Shown here: piece after piece, positions 9,012 to 18,038 of the stretch
How the letters are laid out: each line of letters begins with the position of its first letter
Position numbering within the stretch: position 1 is the stretch's first letter
From: Pseudomonas sp. RIT623
Lineage (GTDB): Bacteria; Pseudomonadota; Gammaproteobacteria; Pseudomonadales; Pseudomonadaceae
DNA length: 64,000 nt
Reading direction: 5' to 3'
NCBI RefSeq assembly: GCF_004519305.1
Contig: NZ_SOZA01000024.1
Coordinates: 1-64,000, forward strand
The notes under the pieces: generated by a model
Told to the model about the DNA's origin: nothing
Databases searched by the model: none
The model's input: only the letters and a program-made list of their open reading frames with translations
Program-made: the position numbers and the translations under genes

Positions 9012-10906
9012 GGGGCCGATTCCTGGGCAACGGTGGCGGGGGCGAACTCGGGCTTGAGCCGGCCGTTTTCATCGAGCAGCCAGGCGTCCATGACCTGGCG
9101 GACCACGGGGGCGGCGACGCCGGAGCCAGACTCGCCGTTCTCGACCATCACCGAGACCACGATCTTCGGATCGTCGGCCGGGGCGAAGGCGACGAACAAT
9201 GCGTGGTCGCGGTGACGTTCCTGGAGTTTATTGCGGTCGTACTTCTCGCCCTGCTTGATCGCCACCACCTGGGCCGTGCCGCTCTTGCCGGCGATCCGGT
9301 ACGGCGAGCCGATCGCGGCCTTGCGCGCGGTACCGCGGGCACCGTGCATCACCTGCTCCATGCCGTGGGTGACCTTGGCCCAGTCGGACTTGTCGCGCAG
9401 GACGATGTTCTCCATCGGATTGTCGTCCACCGGCGGCTGGCCTTCGATAGTCTTGGCCAGGTGCGGGCGGTTCCATACCCCTTTGTTGGCGATCAGCGCC
9501 GTGGCCTGGGCCAGTTGCAGGGGCGTGGCCTGCATGTAGCCCTGGCCGATGCCGAGGATCAGGGTTTCGCCGGGGAACCAGGCCTGGCGACGGGTGGCGC
9601 GTTTCCATTCGCGCGACGGCATCAGCCCGGGGGACTCCTCGAACATGTCCAGCGCGACCTTTTGCCCGATACCGAACTTGTTCATGTAGGTGGACAACCG
9701 ATCGATACCCATCTTGTGCGCAAGATCGTAGAAATACGTGTCGTTCGAGCGCATGATCGCCACATCGAGGTCTACCCAGCCGTCACCGTAGCGGTTCCAG
9801 TTGCGGTACTTGTGGTCATAGTTGGGCAACTGGTAGTAGCCAGGGTCGAACACCCGGCTCGAAGCGGTGACCACGCCGCTGTCCAGGCCGGCGATGGCCA
9901 CCGCCGGCTTGATGGTCGAGCCCGGCGGATACAGGCCGCGCAACACCCGGTTGAACAACGGCCGGTCGATCGAATCACGCAGTTCGGCATAGGCCTTGAA
10001 GCTGATGCCGGTGACGAACAGGTTGGGGTCGAAACTTGGCTGGCTGACCATCGCCAGCACCTCTCCGGTGCGTGGATCGAGGGCGACCAGGGCGCCACGA
10101 CGCCCGCCCAGGGCCTGCTCGGCGGCTTCCTGCAGCTTGATGTCCAGGCTCAGGACAATGTCCTTGCCCGGTTTCGGGTCGGTGCGCTTGAGCACCCGCA
10201 GCACACGGCCGCGGGCATTGGTCTCGACTTCCTCGTAACCCACCTGGCCATGCAGCTCGTCTTCGTAGAAGCGCTCGATGCCGGTCTTGCCGATATGGTG
10301 GGTACCGCTGTAGTTCACCGTGTCGAGGGTCTTGAGCTCCTTCTCGTTGATCCGCCCCACATAGCCCACCGAGTGGGCGAAATGCGCGCCCTGAGGGTAG
10401 TGCCGCACCAGTTGCGCGGCCACTTCCACGCCGGGCAGGCGGAACTGGTTCACGGCGATACGGGCGATCTGCTCCTCGGTCAGTTCGAACAGGATCGGCA
10501 CCGGCTCGAACGGCCGGCGCCCCTGCTTCATGCGTTTTTCGAACAGGGCGCGGTCATCCGCGGTGAGCTGCAGCACCTCGACGATCACATCCAGCACCTC
10601 CTGCCACTTGCCGGCGTTGCCCGCGCGCTCGCGGGTCATCACCAGGCTGAAGCTTGGCCGGTTGTCCGCCACCACCACGCCGTTGCGGTCGAAGATCAGG
10701 CCACGGGTCGGCGGAATCGGCTGCACGTGCACCCGGTTGTTCTCCGACAGCGTCGAGTGGTAGTCGTACTGGATGACCTGCAGGTAGTACAGCCGGGCGA
10801 TCAGCACGCAGACGAGCAGCACCACCGCCACGGCGCCCACGACGACGCGGTTGCGCACCAGGCGGGCGTCTTTCTCGTGGTCCTTGAGGCGGATCTGCTG
10901 CGGCAT
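9008..10906 (-). CDS. mrdA: Penicillin-binding protein 2 (elongasome transpeptidase)
   Basis: PBP2 crosslinks lateral-wall peptidoglycan together with RodA. A single membrane anchor occupies about residues 20-45, followed by the dimerisation/pedestal region and a transpeptidase domain. The active-site motifs are STIK at 330-333, SND at 387-389, and the KSG triad in AGKSGTAQVV. At 632 residues the length is usual. Downstream coupling to rodA is by a four-base overlap; rlmH lies 17 bases upstream. Confidence 0.97.
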   Translation of the reverse strand: MPQQIRLKDHEKDARLVRNRVVVGAVAVVLLVCVLIARLYYLQVIQYDYHSTLSENNRVHVQPIPPTRGLIFDRNGVVVADNRPSFSLVMTRERAGNAGKWQEVLDVIVEVLQLTADDRALFEKRMKQGRRPFEPVPILFELTEEQIARIAVNQFRLPGVEVAAQLVRHYPQGAHFAHSVGYVGRINEKELKTLDTVNYSGTHHIGKTGIERFYEDELHGQVGYEEVETNARGRVLRVLKRTDPKPGKDIVLSLDIKLQEAAEQALGGRRGALVALDPRTGEVLAMVSQPSFDPNLFVTGISFKAYAELRDSIDRPLFNRVLRGLYPPGSTIKPAVAIAGLDSGVVTASSRVFDPGYYQLPNYDHKYRNWNRYGDGWVDLDVAIMRSNDTYFYDLAHKMGIDRLSTYMNKFGIGQKVALDMFEESPGLMPSREWKRATRRQAWFPGETLILGIGQGYMQATPLQLAQATALIANKGVWNRPHLAKTIEGQPPVDDNPMENIVLRDKSDWAKVTHGMEQVMHGARGTARKAAIGSPYRIAGKSGTAQVVAIKQGEKYDRNKLQERHRDHALFVAFAPADDPKIVVSVMVENGESGSGVAAPVVRQVMDAWLLDENGRLKPEFAPATVAQESAP

Positions 10907-10923
10907 CGGACAGGCTTACAGGT

Positions 10924-11391
10924 TCATTTGTGGTAGGGATGCCCGGACAACACGGTCCAGGCGCGGTAGATCTGCTCGCCGATGAGTATCCTTACCAACG
11001 GGTGCGGCAGCGTCAGCGGCGACAACGACCAGCGCTGTTCGCTGCGCGCGCAGACTTCCGGCGCCAGCCCTTCCGGGCCGCCCACCATCAGGTTGACCGT
11101 ACGCGCGTCCAGGCGCCAACGGTCCAGCTCGCCCGCCAGTTGCTCGGTGCTCCAGGGCTTGCCATGGACCTCAAGGGTGACGATGCGTTCCCCGGGCTGC
11201 ACCTTGCTCAGCATCGCCTCGCCCTCCTGACGGATCAGGCGGGCGACATCGGCGTTCTTGCCGCGGGTGTTCAGCGGGATTTCCACCAGCTCCAGCGCAA
11301 GCTCCGGGGGCAGGCGCTTGGCATACTCATGCCAGCCTTCCTCGACCCACTTGGGCATGCGCGAGCCGACCGCGATCAGGCGCAGACGCAC
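10924..11391 (-). CDS. rlmH: 23S rRNA pseudouridine-1915 N3-methyltransferase
   Basis: RlmH is a small SPOUT-class SAM-dependent methyltransferase that modifies pseudouridine 1915 of 23S rRNA in assembled 70S ribosomes. The 155-residue protein has the trefoil-knot signatures VGGPEGLAPEV and LPHPLVRILIGEQIYRAW, and ends in the conserved HPYHK. The start is a GTG. It follows rsfS by 9 bases, the usual pairing. Confidence 0.96.
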   Translation of the reverse strand: MRLRLIAVGSRMPKWVEEGWHEYAKRLPPELALELVEIPLNTRGKNADVARLIRQEGEAMLSKVQPGERIVTLEVHGKPWSTEQLAGELDRWRLDARTVNLMVGGPEGLAPEVCARSEQRWSLSPLTLPHPLVRILIGEQIYRAWTVLSGHPYHK

Positions 11392-11400
11392 GACGCTTCC

Positions 11401-11829
11401 TTATTCCCGGTCCTTGAGCTTGTCGGAGTACTCGTGAGCGTGCTCCGGGCTGTGGTGCTTGCCGTCGTTGGCGCGGCTCTGCTCGGCGCCCAGCCACAGG
11501 CGTTCCAGGTCGTAGAACTGGCGGGCGGCGGCGGTCATCATGTGCACGATGACGTCGTTCAGGTCCAGCAGCACCCAGTCGCTGTCGCCCTTGCCTTCTT
11601 CGCCCAGCGGCTGCACGCCCTTGGCCTTGACCGCTTCGCGGACCTTTTCCAGCATCGCGCTGATCTGGCGGTTGGAAGTACCGGTGGCGATGATCATGTA
11701 GTCGGTCAGGCTGTGCTTTTCACGCACGTCGATGACCTGGATGTCCTGGGCCTTGACGTCTTCCAGCGCGGCCTTGGTCAGTTCGACCAGTTCTTCGCCG
11801 CTGATGCCGTTGATTTTCTGCTTGGTCAT
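11401..11829 (-). CDS. rsfS: Ribosome silencing factor
   Basis: RsfS binds protein L14 (uL14) and blocks joining of the ribosomal subunits when nutrients fall. The 142-residue protein carries the family core DVREKHSLTDYMIIATGTSNR and the GDSDWVLLDLNDVIVHMM region. I start at the ATG of MTKQKINGIS; an in-frame start 36 bases earlier would add a tail that is not conserved. It lies between nadD and rlmH, as in most gammaproteobacteria. Confidence 0.94.
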   Translation of the reverse strand: MTKQKINGISGEELVELTKAALEDVKAQDIQVIDVREKHSLTDYMIIATGTSNRQISAMLEKVREAVKAKGVQPLGEEGKGDSDWVLLDLNDVIVHMMTAAARQFYDLERLWLGAEQSRANDGKHHSPEHAHEYSDKLKDRE

Positions 11830-11873
11830 ATAAAACTCGTTCAACTCATTGATTGAGGCGCCCACGGGCGCCG

Positions 11874-12533
11874 TCAGTTGGACGCACGATACAGGTCGTG
11901 CGCCTCGATGTAGGCCAGTACTGCGTCCGGCACCAGGAACCGCGCCGACTTGCCGCTGGCCAGCAGCTGTCGGATCTGCGTGGCGGACACCGCGAGCGGG
12001 GTCTGCCAGACGAACGAAATGTGCCCCGCCGGGCCGGACATGGCGGTGGGATCGCTCTCCGAGCGCGCCGCCAGCAGGTTGCGCAGCTCGTCAGGGGGTT
12101 CGACATCGGCATCCGGGCGTTGCAGCACCAGGATGTGACAGTGTTGCAGCAGTTCTTCCCAGCGATGCCAGCTGGGCAGGCCACAGAAGGCATCCCAGCC
12201 CAGCACCAGGAACAACTGGTCATGCCTGTTCAGTTCAGCACGAATCGACTCGAGGGTGTCGATGGTGTACGACGGTTTGTCGCGAGCCAGCTCACGATCA
12301 TCGACACTCAGGCAGCCAACCCCGGCCACCGCGCCGCGCACCATGGCCAGGCGGTCCTGGGCCGATACCTGTGGCGCGTCGCGGTGCGGCGGACGCGCAT
12401 TGGGCAGCAGGCGCAGTTCGTCCAGGCACATGAATTCGGCCACTTCCAGCGCACTGCGCAGGTGACCGATATGCACCGGGTCGAAGGTGCCGCCGAGAAT
12501 GCCGACGCGGCGGACGGCCACAGGCTCGCTCAA
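11874..12533 (-). CDS. nadD: Nicotinate-mononucleotide adenylyltransferase
   Basis: NadD adenylates nicotinate mononucleotide to deamido-NAD. The nucleotidyltransferase motif GGTFDPVHIGHL lies near the N-terminus, and the second motif SATQIRQLLASG near the C-terminus. The best start is a TTG one base past the proA stop, giving 219 residues. A GTG a few codons later is possible, so the exact N-terminus is uncertain. Confidence 0.94.
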   Translation of the reverse strand: MSEPVAVRRVGILGGTFDPVHIGHLRSALEVAEFMCLDELRLLPNARPPHRDAPQVSAQDRLAMVRGAVAGVGCLSVDDRELARDKPSYTIDTLESIRAELNRHDQLFLVLGWDAFCGLPSWHRWEELLQHCHILVLQRPDADVEPPDELRNLLAARSESDPTAMSGPAGHISFVWQTPLAVSATQIRQLLASGKSARFLVPDAVLAYIEAHDLYRASN

Positions 12534-12534
12534 C

Positions 12535-13806
12535 TCAGCAGGACTCCTGGCCGCGCAGCTGGCCGTCGCCGATCACCACGTACTTCTCGCAGGTCAGGCC
12601 TTCCAGGCCGACCGGGCCACGGGCGTGCAGCTTGTCGGTGGAAATACCGATCTCCGCGCCCAGGCCGTACTCGAAACCGTCGGCGAAGCAGGTCGGGGTG
12701 TTGAGCATGACCGACGCCGAGTCGACCTCGGCCATGAAGCGCCGGGCCTGGCCCTGGTGTTCGGTGATGATCGAATCGGTGTGGTGCGAGCCGTGATGGT
12801 TGATGTGCTCGATGGCCTGCTCCAGGCCGTCGACGACACGGATCGACAGGATCGCGTCGAGGTATTCGGTGTGCCAGTCGGTTTCGCTGGCCGGCGTCGC
12901 CGCGATGATCGCTTGGGTGCGCTCGCAGCCGCGCAGCTCGACACCTTTTTCCTGGAAGCGGCGGGCCATCTCCGGCAGGAAGCGCTCGGCCACGCGCTGG
13001 TCGACCAGCAGCGTTTCCATGGCGCCGCAGATGCCATAGCGGTAGGTCTTGGCGTTGAAGGCGACACGCCAGGCCTTGTCCAGGTCGGCGTGCTCGTCGA
13101 CGAAAACGTGGCAGATGCCGTCCAGGTGCTTGATCACCGGCACCCGGGCATCACGGCTGATGCGCTCGATCAGGCCACGGCCACCGCGCGGGACGATGAC
13201 GTCGACGAACTCCGGCATGCTGATCAACGCGCCGACCGCCTCACGGTCAGTGGTCTCGACCACCTGCACCACCGCTGGCGGCAGGCCGGCCTCGGCCAGG
13301 CCACGCTGGATGCAGGTGGCGATGGCACGGTTGGAGTGGATGGCCTCGGAGCCGCCACGCAGGATGGTGGCGTTGCCCGACTTCAGGCACAGGCTGGCGG
13401 CGTCGATGGTCACGTTGGGGCGTGACTCGTAGATGATGCCGATCACCCCCAGTGGCACGCGCATCTTGCCGACCTGGATGCCTGACGGGCGGTAGCTCAT
13501 ATCGCGGATGGCGCCGACCGGGTCCGGCAGGCTGGCCACCTGGCGCAGGCCGGTGATCATGCCGTCGATGCGCGCCGGGGTGAGCGCCAGGCGCTCGAGC
13601 AAGGCTGGCTCCAGGCCGTTCTTGCGGCCATTGGCCAGGTCCTGTTCATTGGCTGCTGTGAGCACGTCGCGGGCCGCGTCGAGGGCGTCGGCGGCGGCCT
13701 GCAGGGCGCGGTTCTTCTGCGCGGTGCTGGCACGGCCGATCACCCGCGAGGCCTCACGGGCGGCGCGACCCAGGCGGGTCATGTAGTCAAGAACGGACTC
13801 GGTCAT
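12535..13806 (-). CDS. proA: Gamma-glutamyl phosphate reductase
   Basis: ProA reduces gamma-glutamyl phosphate to glutamate semialdehyde in proline synthesis. The protein is 423 residues and has the aldehyde-dehydrogenase fold with the catalytic cysteine in YGICGAMETLLVD. The ATG of MTESVLDYMTRLG was chosen because similarity begins there; the frame extends upstream without recognisable sequence. It is the first gene of the minus-strand block that runs to lipA. Confidence 0.96.
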   Translation of the reverse strand: MTESVLDYMTRLGRAAREASRVIGRASTAQKNRALQAAADALDAARDVLTAANEQDLANGRKNGLEPALLERLALTPARIDGMITGLRQVASLPDPVGAIRDMSYRPSGIQVGKMRVPLGVIGIIYESRPNVTIDAASLCLKSGNATILRGGSEAIHSNRAIATCIQRGLAEAGLPPAVVQVVETTDREAVGALISMPEFVDVIVPRGGRGLIERISRDARVPVIKHLDGICHVFVDEHADLDKAWRVAFNAKTYRYGICGAMETLLVDQRVAERFLPEMARRFQEKGVELRGCERTQAIIAATPASETDWHTEYLDAILSIRVVDGLEQAIEHINHHGSHHTDSIITEHQGQARRFMAEVDSASVMLNTPTCFADGFEYGLGAEIGISTDKLHARGPVGLEGLTCEKYVVIGDGQLRGQESC

Positions 13807-13840
13807 GGGTTCGGTGTCTTGGCAAAGGGGAAATCGGCTG

Positions 13841-13846
13841 ATTATA
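13841..13846 (-). promoter_or_regulatory. Candidate -10 box for proA
   Basis: On the minus strand a perfect TATAAT lies 35 bases before the proA ATG. No good -35 hexamer is at the right distance, so only the -10 element is annotated. The remaining bases up to mpg hold nothing else I can recognise. Confidence 0.4.
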
Positions 13847-14034
13847 ACTGGCGCGCTCGGGTACGCCCAGCGGCGGGTGGCGGATGGTCGAAAATGGTTG
13901 GCGTCCAAGTGCAGGAAAGATGTAACCGCCCGTATCGGAATTTTCACCTAGCCATCGCGGGACAACCTGATTCAGCCTCGCTTAAGCCATTCATTGCTAT
14001 CATCCCCGCCTTCACCAACACGAACCCCGCCCGC

Positions 14035-14727
14035 ATGCCCGAACAAGCCCCCTGCCCGGCCCGCGCCCTGCCCGACAGCTTCTTCGACCGCGATGCCCAG
14101 ACCCTCGCCCGCGATCTGCTGGGCAAGATCATTCGCCATCGCCATGGCGATTTGTGGCTGGCCGCGCGCATCATCGAGACCGAGGCCTACTACCTCAGTG
14201 ACAAAGGCAGCCATGCCTCCCTCGGCTTCACCGAGAAGCGCAAGGCGCTGTTCCTCGACGGCGGGCACATCTACATGTATTACGCCCGCGGTGGCGATTC
14301 GCTCAATTTCAGCGCCCATGGCCCCGGCAACGCGGTGCTGATCAAGTCGGCGTTCCCCTGGAGCGACGCACTGTCGGGCGACAACAGCCTGGCGCAGATG
14401 CAGCTGAACAACCCCGACGCCAGCGGCAACCTGCGCCCGCCCGAGCGCCTGTGCAACGGCCAGACTCTGCTGTGTCGGGCCCTGGGCCTGAAGGTGACCC
14501 AGTGGGACGCCCAGCGCTTCGACCCCCAGCGGCTGTACGTCGAGGATTGCGCCATCGCCGTGCCACGGGTGATCCAGACCACCCGCCTGGGCATTCCCCA
14601 CGGCCGCGACGAACACCTGCCCTACCGCTTCGTCGATGCCGACTACGCGCGCTTCTGCACCCGCAACCCATTGCGCCGCGGCCAGGTCGAAGGCAAGGAT
14701 TTTTTCATGCTCGAACAAGGAAACTGA
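14035..14727 (+). CDS. mpg: DNA-3-methyladenine glycosylase (AAG/MPG family)
   Basis: This monofunctional base-excision glycosylase removes alkylated purines such as 3-methyladenine. Family signatures include LARDLLGKII, the IIETEAYY segment with the catalytic glutamate, and GHIYMYYARG. The start is the ATG of MPEQAPCPARALP, giving 230 residues; the frame is open further upstream but runs through the proA promoter region. The fold is the eukaryotic-type AAG fold, not the AlkA fold. Confidence 0.93.
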   Translation: MPEQAPCPARALPDSFFDRDAQTLARDLLGKIIRHRHGDLWLAARIIETEAYYLSDKGSHASLGFTEKRKALFLDGGHIYMYYARGGDSLNFSAHGPGNAVLIKSAFPWSDALSGDNSLAQMQLNNPDASGNLRPPERLCNGQTLLCRALGLKVTQWDAQRFDPQRLYVEDCAIAVPRVIQTTRLGIPHGRDEHLPYRFVDADYARFCTRNPLRRGQVEGKDFFMLEQGN

Positions 14728-14730
14728 AAC

Positions 14731-16047
14731 ATGGGCCAATGGCTCGATAGCCTGACCGCCTGGCTTGGCGCTCATCCACAGTGGCTCGGCCTGGCGGTCT
14801 TCATCATCGCCTGCGTCGAGTGCCTGGCAATTGCCGGCATCATCGTACCCGGCACCGTGCTGCTGTTCGCCGTCGCCGTGCTGGCCGGCAGCGGCGCCCT
14901 GAGCCTGGGCGAAACCTTGCTGCTGGGCTTTCTCGGCGGCCTGCTCGGCGATGCGTTGTCGTATACCGTGGGCAAGTATTTTCACCAGAACATCCGGCGC
15001 CTGCCGCTACTGCGCAGCCACCCGCAATGGATCGGCGGCGCCGAGGCTTACTTCCAGCGCTATGGCATCGCCAGCCTGCTGGTCGGGCGCTTCATCGGTC
15101 CCTTGCGGCCGATGCTGCCAATGGTCGCCGGCATGTTCGACATGCCCTTGCCACGCTTCATCGCTGTCAGCCTGGTGGCCGGGGCGGGCTGGGCGGTGGC
15201 CTACCTGCTGCCCGGCTGGGCCACCGGCGCGGCGATGCGCCTGCCGCTGCCGGAAGGCTTCTGGCTGGATGCTGGGATCGTCGTGGGCACCCTTGCGGTG
15301 CTGATCGGCCTGAGCCTGAACAGCAGCATCCGCGACCAGCGCCACGGCACGCGCCTGATCGCCGCGCTGAGCGGCGTGGCGGTGGCGGCGCTGTTCGTTG
15401 GCTGGCCTTACCTGAGCGCACTCGACCAGGGCGTGATGACCCTGGTGCAGGAACACCGCAGCCAGGTTATCGACGGCGCGGTGGTGGTGGTGACCCGGCT
15501 GGGCGACTTTCGCACCCAGTTCTTCCTCGGCGGCCTGCTGACCGGCCTGCTGTTGCTGGCCCGGCAGTGGCGCCATGCGCTGTTCGCCGGCAGCGCGCTG
15601 ATCGGCACGGCCCTGGCCAACGGCTCGCTCAAGTGGCTGTTCGCCCGCGCCCGCCCCGAGGTGCTGGCCGACCCGCTGACCAGCTACAGCATGCCCAGCG
15701 GGCACAGCTCGGCGTCGTTCGCCTTCTTCCTGGTACTGGCGTTGCTGGCCGGGCGCGGCCAACCGCCGCGCATGCGCCTGACCTGGGTGCTACTGGGTTG
15801 CATCCCGGCCCTGGCCATCGCCCTGTCGCGGGTGTACCTGGGGGCGCACTGGCCGACCGATATCCTCGCCGGGGCGTTGCTGGCCTGCTGTGTGTGCGCG
15901 CTGAGCCTGACCCTGGCGCAGTATCGCCAGCCGCTTACGGCACTGTCGCAACGGGTATGGTGGCTGGTGCTGCCGGCATGCATCGCGTTGCTGGCGTTCT
16001 TCGCCCTGCATGCGCTGCCCAAGGCGTTGTTGCGCTACCAGTACTGA
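14731..16047 (+). CDS. DedA-PAP2 fusion membrane protein
   Basis: The 438-residue protein joins an N-terminal DedA/SNARE-associated domain (about 1-200) to a C-terminal PAP2 phosphatase domain (about 210-438). The DedA part has GRFIGPLRPMLPMVAGMF, typical of lipid-carrier transporters. All three PAP2 motifs are present: KWLFARARP from Lys301, PSGHS with His325, and SRVYLGAHWPTD with His373. The pairing would place a flippase-like module beside a lipid-phosphate phosphatase, so undecaprenyl-pyrophosphate or lysophospholipid processing is a reasonable inference but unproven. It starts 3 bases after the mpg stop. Confidence 0.88.
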   Translation: MGQWLDSLTAWLGAHPQWLGLAVFIIACVECLAIAGIIVPGTVLLFAVAVLAGSGALSLGETLLLGFLGGLLGDALSYTVGKYFHQNIRRLPLLRSHPQWIGGAEAYFQRYGIASLLVGRFIGPLRPMLPMVAGMFDMPLPRFIAVSLVAGAGWAVAYLLPGWATGAAMRLPLPEGFWLDAGIVVGTLAVLIGLSLNSSIRDQRHGTRLIAALSGVAVAALFVGWPYLSALDQGVMTLVQEHRSQVIDGAVVVVTRLGDFRTQFFLGGLLTGLLLLARQWRHALFAGSALIGTALANGSLKWLFARARPEVLADPLTSYSMPSGHSSASFAFFLVLALLAGRGQPPRMRLTWVLLGCIPALAIALSRVYLGAHWPTDILAGALLACCVCALSLTLAQYRQPLTALSQRVWWLVLPACIALLAFFALHALPKALLRYQY

Positions 16048-16072
16048 GACGGCCATTTTGCGGCACCGCGAA

Positions 16073-16195
16073 TCCCTGTAGGAGCGGCCTTGCGTCGCGA
16101 AAGGGGCGCGAAGCGGCCCCGGGATTTTGGCCGTATTGGCGATCGCCGGGGCTGCTACGCAGCCCTTTCGCGACGCAAGGCCGCTCCTACAGGGA
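16073..16195. repeat. REP pair C
   Basis: Two inverted copies of the CCCTGTAGGAGCGGCCTTGC repeat, ends outward, lie between the convergent DedA-PAP2 and Lon-N-domain genes. The spacing and hairpin heads match pairs B and F. Confidence 0.87.
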
Positions 16196-16211
16196 TCGCA
16201 TCGGCCGCTGA

Positions 16212-16802
16212 TCAGGCGAACAACTCGCCCTGGATACGCTCGAGCAACGCCTGGATCGCCTCCAGCCTGAGCTGCGGCGAGTCGATCGCCAGCAGGTCGA
16301 GCTTGTCCTCTTCCACGAACGGCAACAGGTAGGCCAACTGGTTGGCCAACGCCTGTCGCCCGTCGACATCCCGCGGCATGTCCAGCGCCTCGACCATCGG
16401 GTGTTCGCCCAGGGCCAGCAGCAGCGCCAGCAGGTCATCGTCCTGCTCCTGCAGCGGCCCGTCCGCCAGCTCCGACAGCCACTGCACCTGGCCGACCATC
16501 AACTGGTCCTTCTGCACCTCGGTGCGCTCGACACGAAAACGCCGCACGCCTTCGACGCGGATGCCCAACAGGCCATTGTCCTGCTGCACGAAATCGCGGA
16601 TCAGTGCCTCGCAGCCGACCGACGCCACCACCGGCGCCGCCTTGCCCACCTGCTCGCCTTCCAGGATGCATACCACGCCAAAGCCTTCGCCCTGCTTCAT
16701 GCAGCGGCCGATCATGTCCAGGTAGCGTGCCTCGAAGATCTGCAAGTCGAGCAGGCAACCGGGAAACAGCACGGTATTGAGGGGAAACAGCGGTAGCGTC
16801 AT
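16212..16802 (-). CDS. LON N-terminal (substrate-binding) domain protein
   Basis: The protein of 196 residues consists of only the N-terminal substrate-recognition domain of Lon protease, without the AAA+ or peptidase parts. The opening LPLFPLNTVLFPGCLLDLQI and FEARYLDMI are the domain signature. Such stand-alone proteins are common in Pseudomonas, and their substrate or partner is unknown. A GGAGCAAAG ribosome-binding site precedes the ATG. It lies downstream of lrgB on the same strand with a 9-base gap. Confidence 0.9.
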   Translation of the reverse strand: MTLPLFPLNTVLFPGCLLDLQIFEARYLDMIGRCMKQGEGFGVVCILEGEQVGKAAPVVASVGCEALIRDFVQQDNGLLGIRVEGVRRFRVERTEVQKDQLMVGQVQWLSELADGPLQEQDDDLLALLLALGEHPMVEALDMPRDVDGRQALANQLAYLLPFVEEDKLDLLAIDSPQLRLEAIQALLERIQGELFA

Positions 16803-16811
16803 CTTTGCTCC

Positions 16812-17528
16812 TCAAGCCACCAGGCTGACCGCCAACGGCAGGAACACCGCCGTGGCCACCCCCATCAGGCTCATCGCCAGCGCGGCGAAGGCGCCGCATT
16901 CGTCACTTTCCTGCAAGGCCACCGAAGTGCCCACCGCATGGGCGGTCACACCCAGCGCCATGCCCCGAGCCTCGGCGCTGAGCACGCCGCAGCGGCTGAG
17001 CAACGCCGGGCCGAAGATAGCCCCGATCACCCCGGTGATCAGCACGAACACCGCCGCCAGGGCCGCCACGCCGCCAATCTGCTCGGCCACCAACATGGCG
17101 ATCGGCGAGGTGACCGACTTCGGCGCCATGGTCATCAGGATCATGTGCTCGGCGCCAAACCACCAGCCCAGCGCCAGGCATGCCACCGTGGCGAACAGGC
17201 CTCCGATTACCAGCGTAGTAAATGTCGGCCAGAACAGCTGGCGGATCCGCCGCAGGTTAAGGTAGAGCGGCACCGCCAGGGCCACGGTGGCCGGACCCAG
17301 GAGGATGTTCATGATCTCGGTGCTCTTGCGGTACTCGGCGTAGTCGATGCCGCAGACAAGCAGGATGCCGATCACCACCAGCATCGAAACCAGCACCGGT
17401 TGCAGGAAGATCCAGCGGGTCTTTTCATAACCTGCCAGCACCAGCTGGTAAGCGGCCAGGGTGATGCCGATACCGAACAGTGGATGGTGGATGACCGCGT
17501 CGAGCGCGCCGTGCCAATCGAGGGTCAT
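16812..17528 (-). CDS. lrgB: LrgB/CidB-family inner-membrane protein
   Basis: LrgB-family proteins pair with LrgA/CidA holin-like proteins and influence murein hydrolase activity or export of small metabolites. The 238-residue protein is almost wholly hydrophobic with about six to seven membrane segments and contains the family stretch PKSVTSPIAM. It overlaps lrgA by four bases (ATGA). Confidence 0.9.
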   Translation of the reverse strand: MTLDWHGALDAVIHHPLFGIGITLAAYQLVLAGYEKTRWIFLQPVLVSMLVVIGILLVCGIDYAEYRKSTEIMNILLGPATVALAVPLYLNLRRIRQLFWPTFTTLVIGGLFATVACLALGWWFGAEHMILMTMAPKSVTSPIAMLVAEQIGGVAALAAVFVLITGVIGAIFGPALLSRCGVLSAEARGMALGVTAHAVGTSVALQESDECGAFAALAMSLMGVATAVFLPLAVSLVA

Positions 17529-17887
17529 GGCTGCTCCTCGTGCTTGCCCTGGCGCTGGATGAGCTTCTGCATCAGCACGCCGACGAACACCAGGGTCGCC
17601 AGGCAGGAGATCAACAGCGCCCCGACGATGGCCCAGAAGTCGGCGGCGATGTCCCTGGCATAGACCATCACACCCACCGCTGGCGGCACCAGCAGCAATG
17701 GCAGGTAGCGCAGCAGGCTGCTGGCGGCCTCGTTGAGCGGTTCGCCCACCTCGCCGCGCAGCATGAGGTATGCCAGCAGCAGCAACAGGCCGATGATCGG
17801 CCCAGGCAGAATGTGCAGGAACAGGTGATTGATTGCCGTCCCCAGCAACTGGAACAGCACCAGCCAGGTCAAACCACGCAGCAGCAT
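17525..17887 (-). CDS. lrgA: CidA/LrgA-family holin-like protein
   Basis: A 120-residue membrane protein with four predicted helices. The motif LPGPIIGLLLLLAYL identifies the CidA/LrgA family. GGGAGGTC upstream of the ATG is a strong ribosome-binding site. It is translationally coupled to lrgB. The pair could be a cid or an lrg system; the sequence alone does not decide, and no LytR/LysR-type regulator lies nearby. Confidence 0.9.
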   Translation of the reverse strand: MLLRGLTWLVLFQLLGTAINHLFLHILPGPIIGLLLLLAYLMLRGEVGEPLNEAASSLLRYLPLLLVPPAVGVMVYARDIAADFWAIVGALLISCLATLVFVGVLMQKLIQRQGKHEEQP

Positions 17888-18038
17888 AAAGACCTCCCTC
17901 AGAGCATGGCGGCCATTATAAGCACGCTAAGCAACTGGCTATAAGGCGATGTTCGGCGAAATGCTGGCAACTTGACTGATCCCCATGGCCGTGCTGATCT
18001 TGCACCTTCGTACCAAATGACAATCTGGAGATGTCGCG

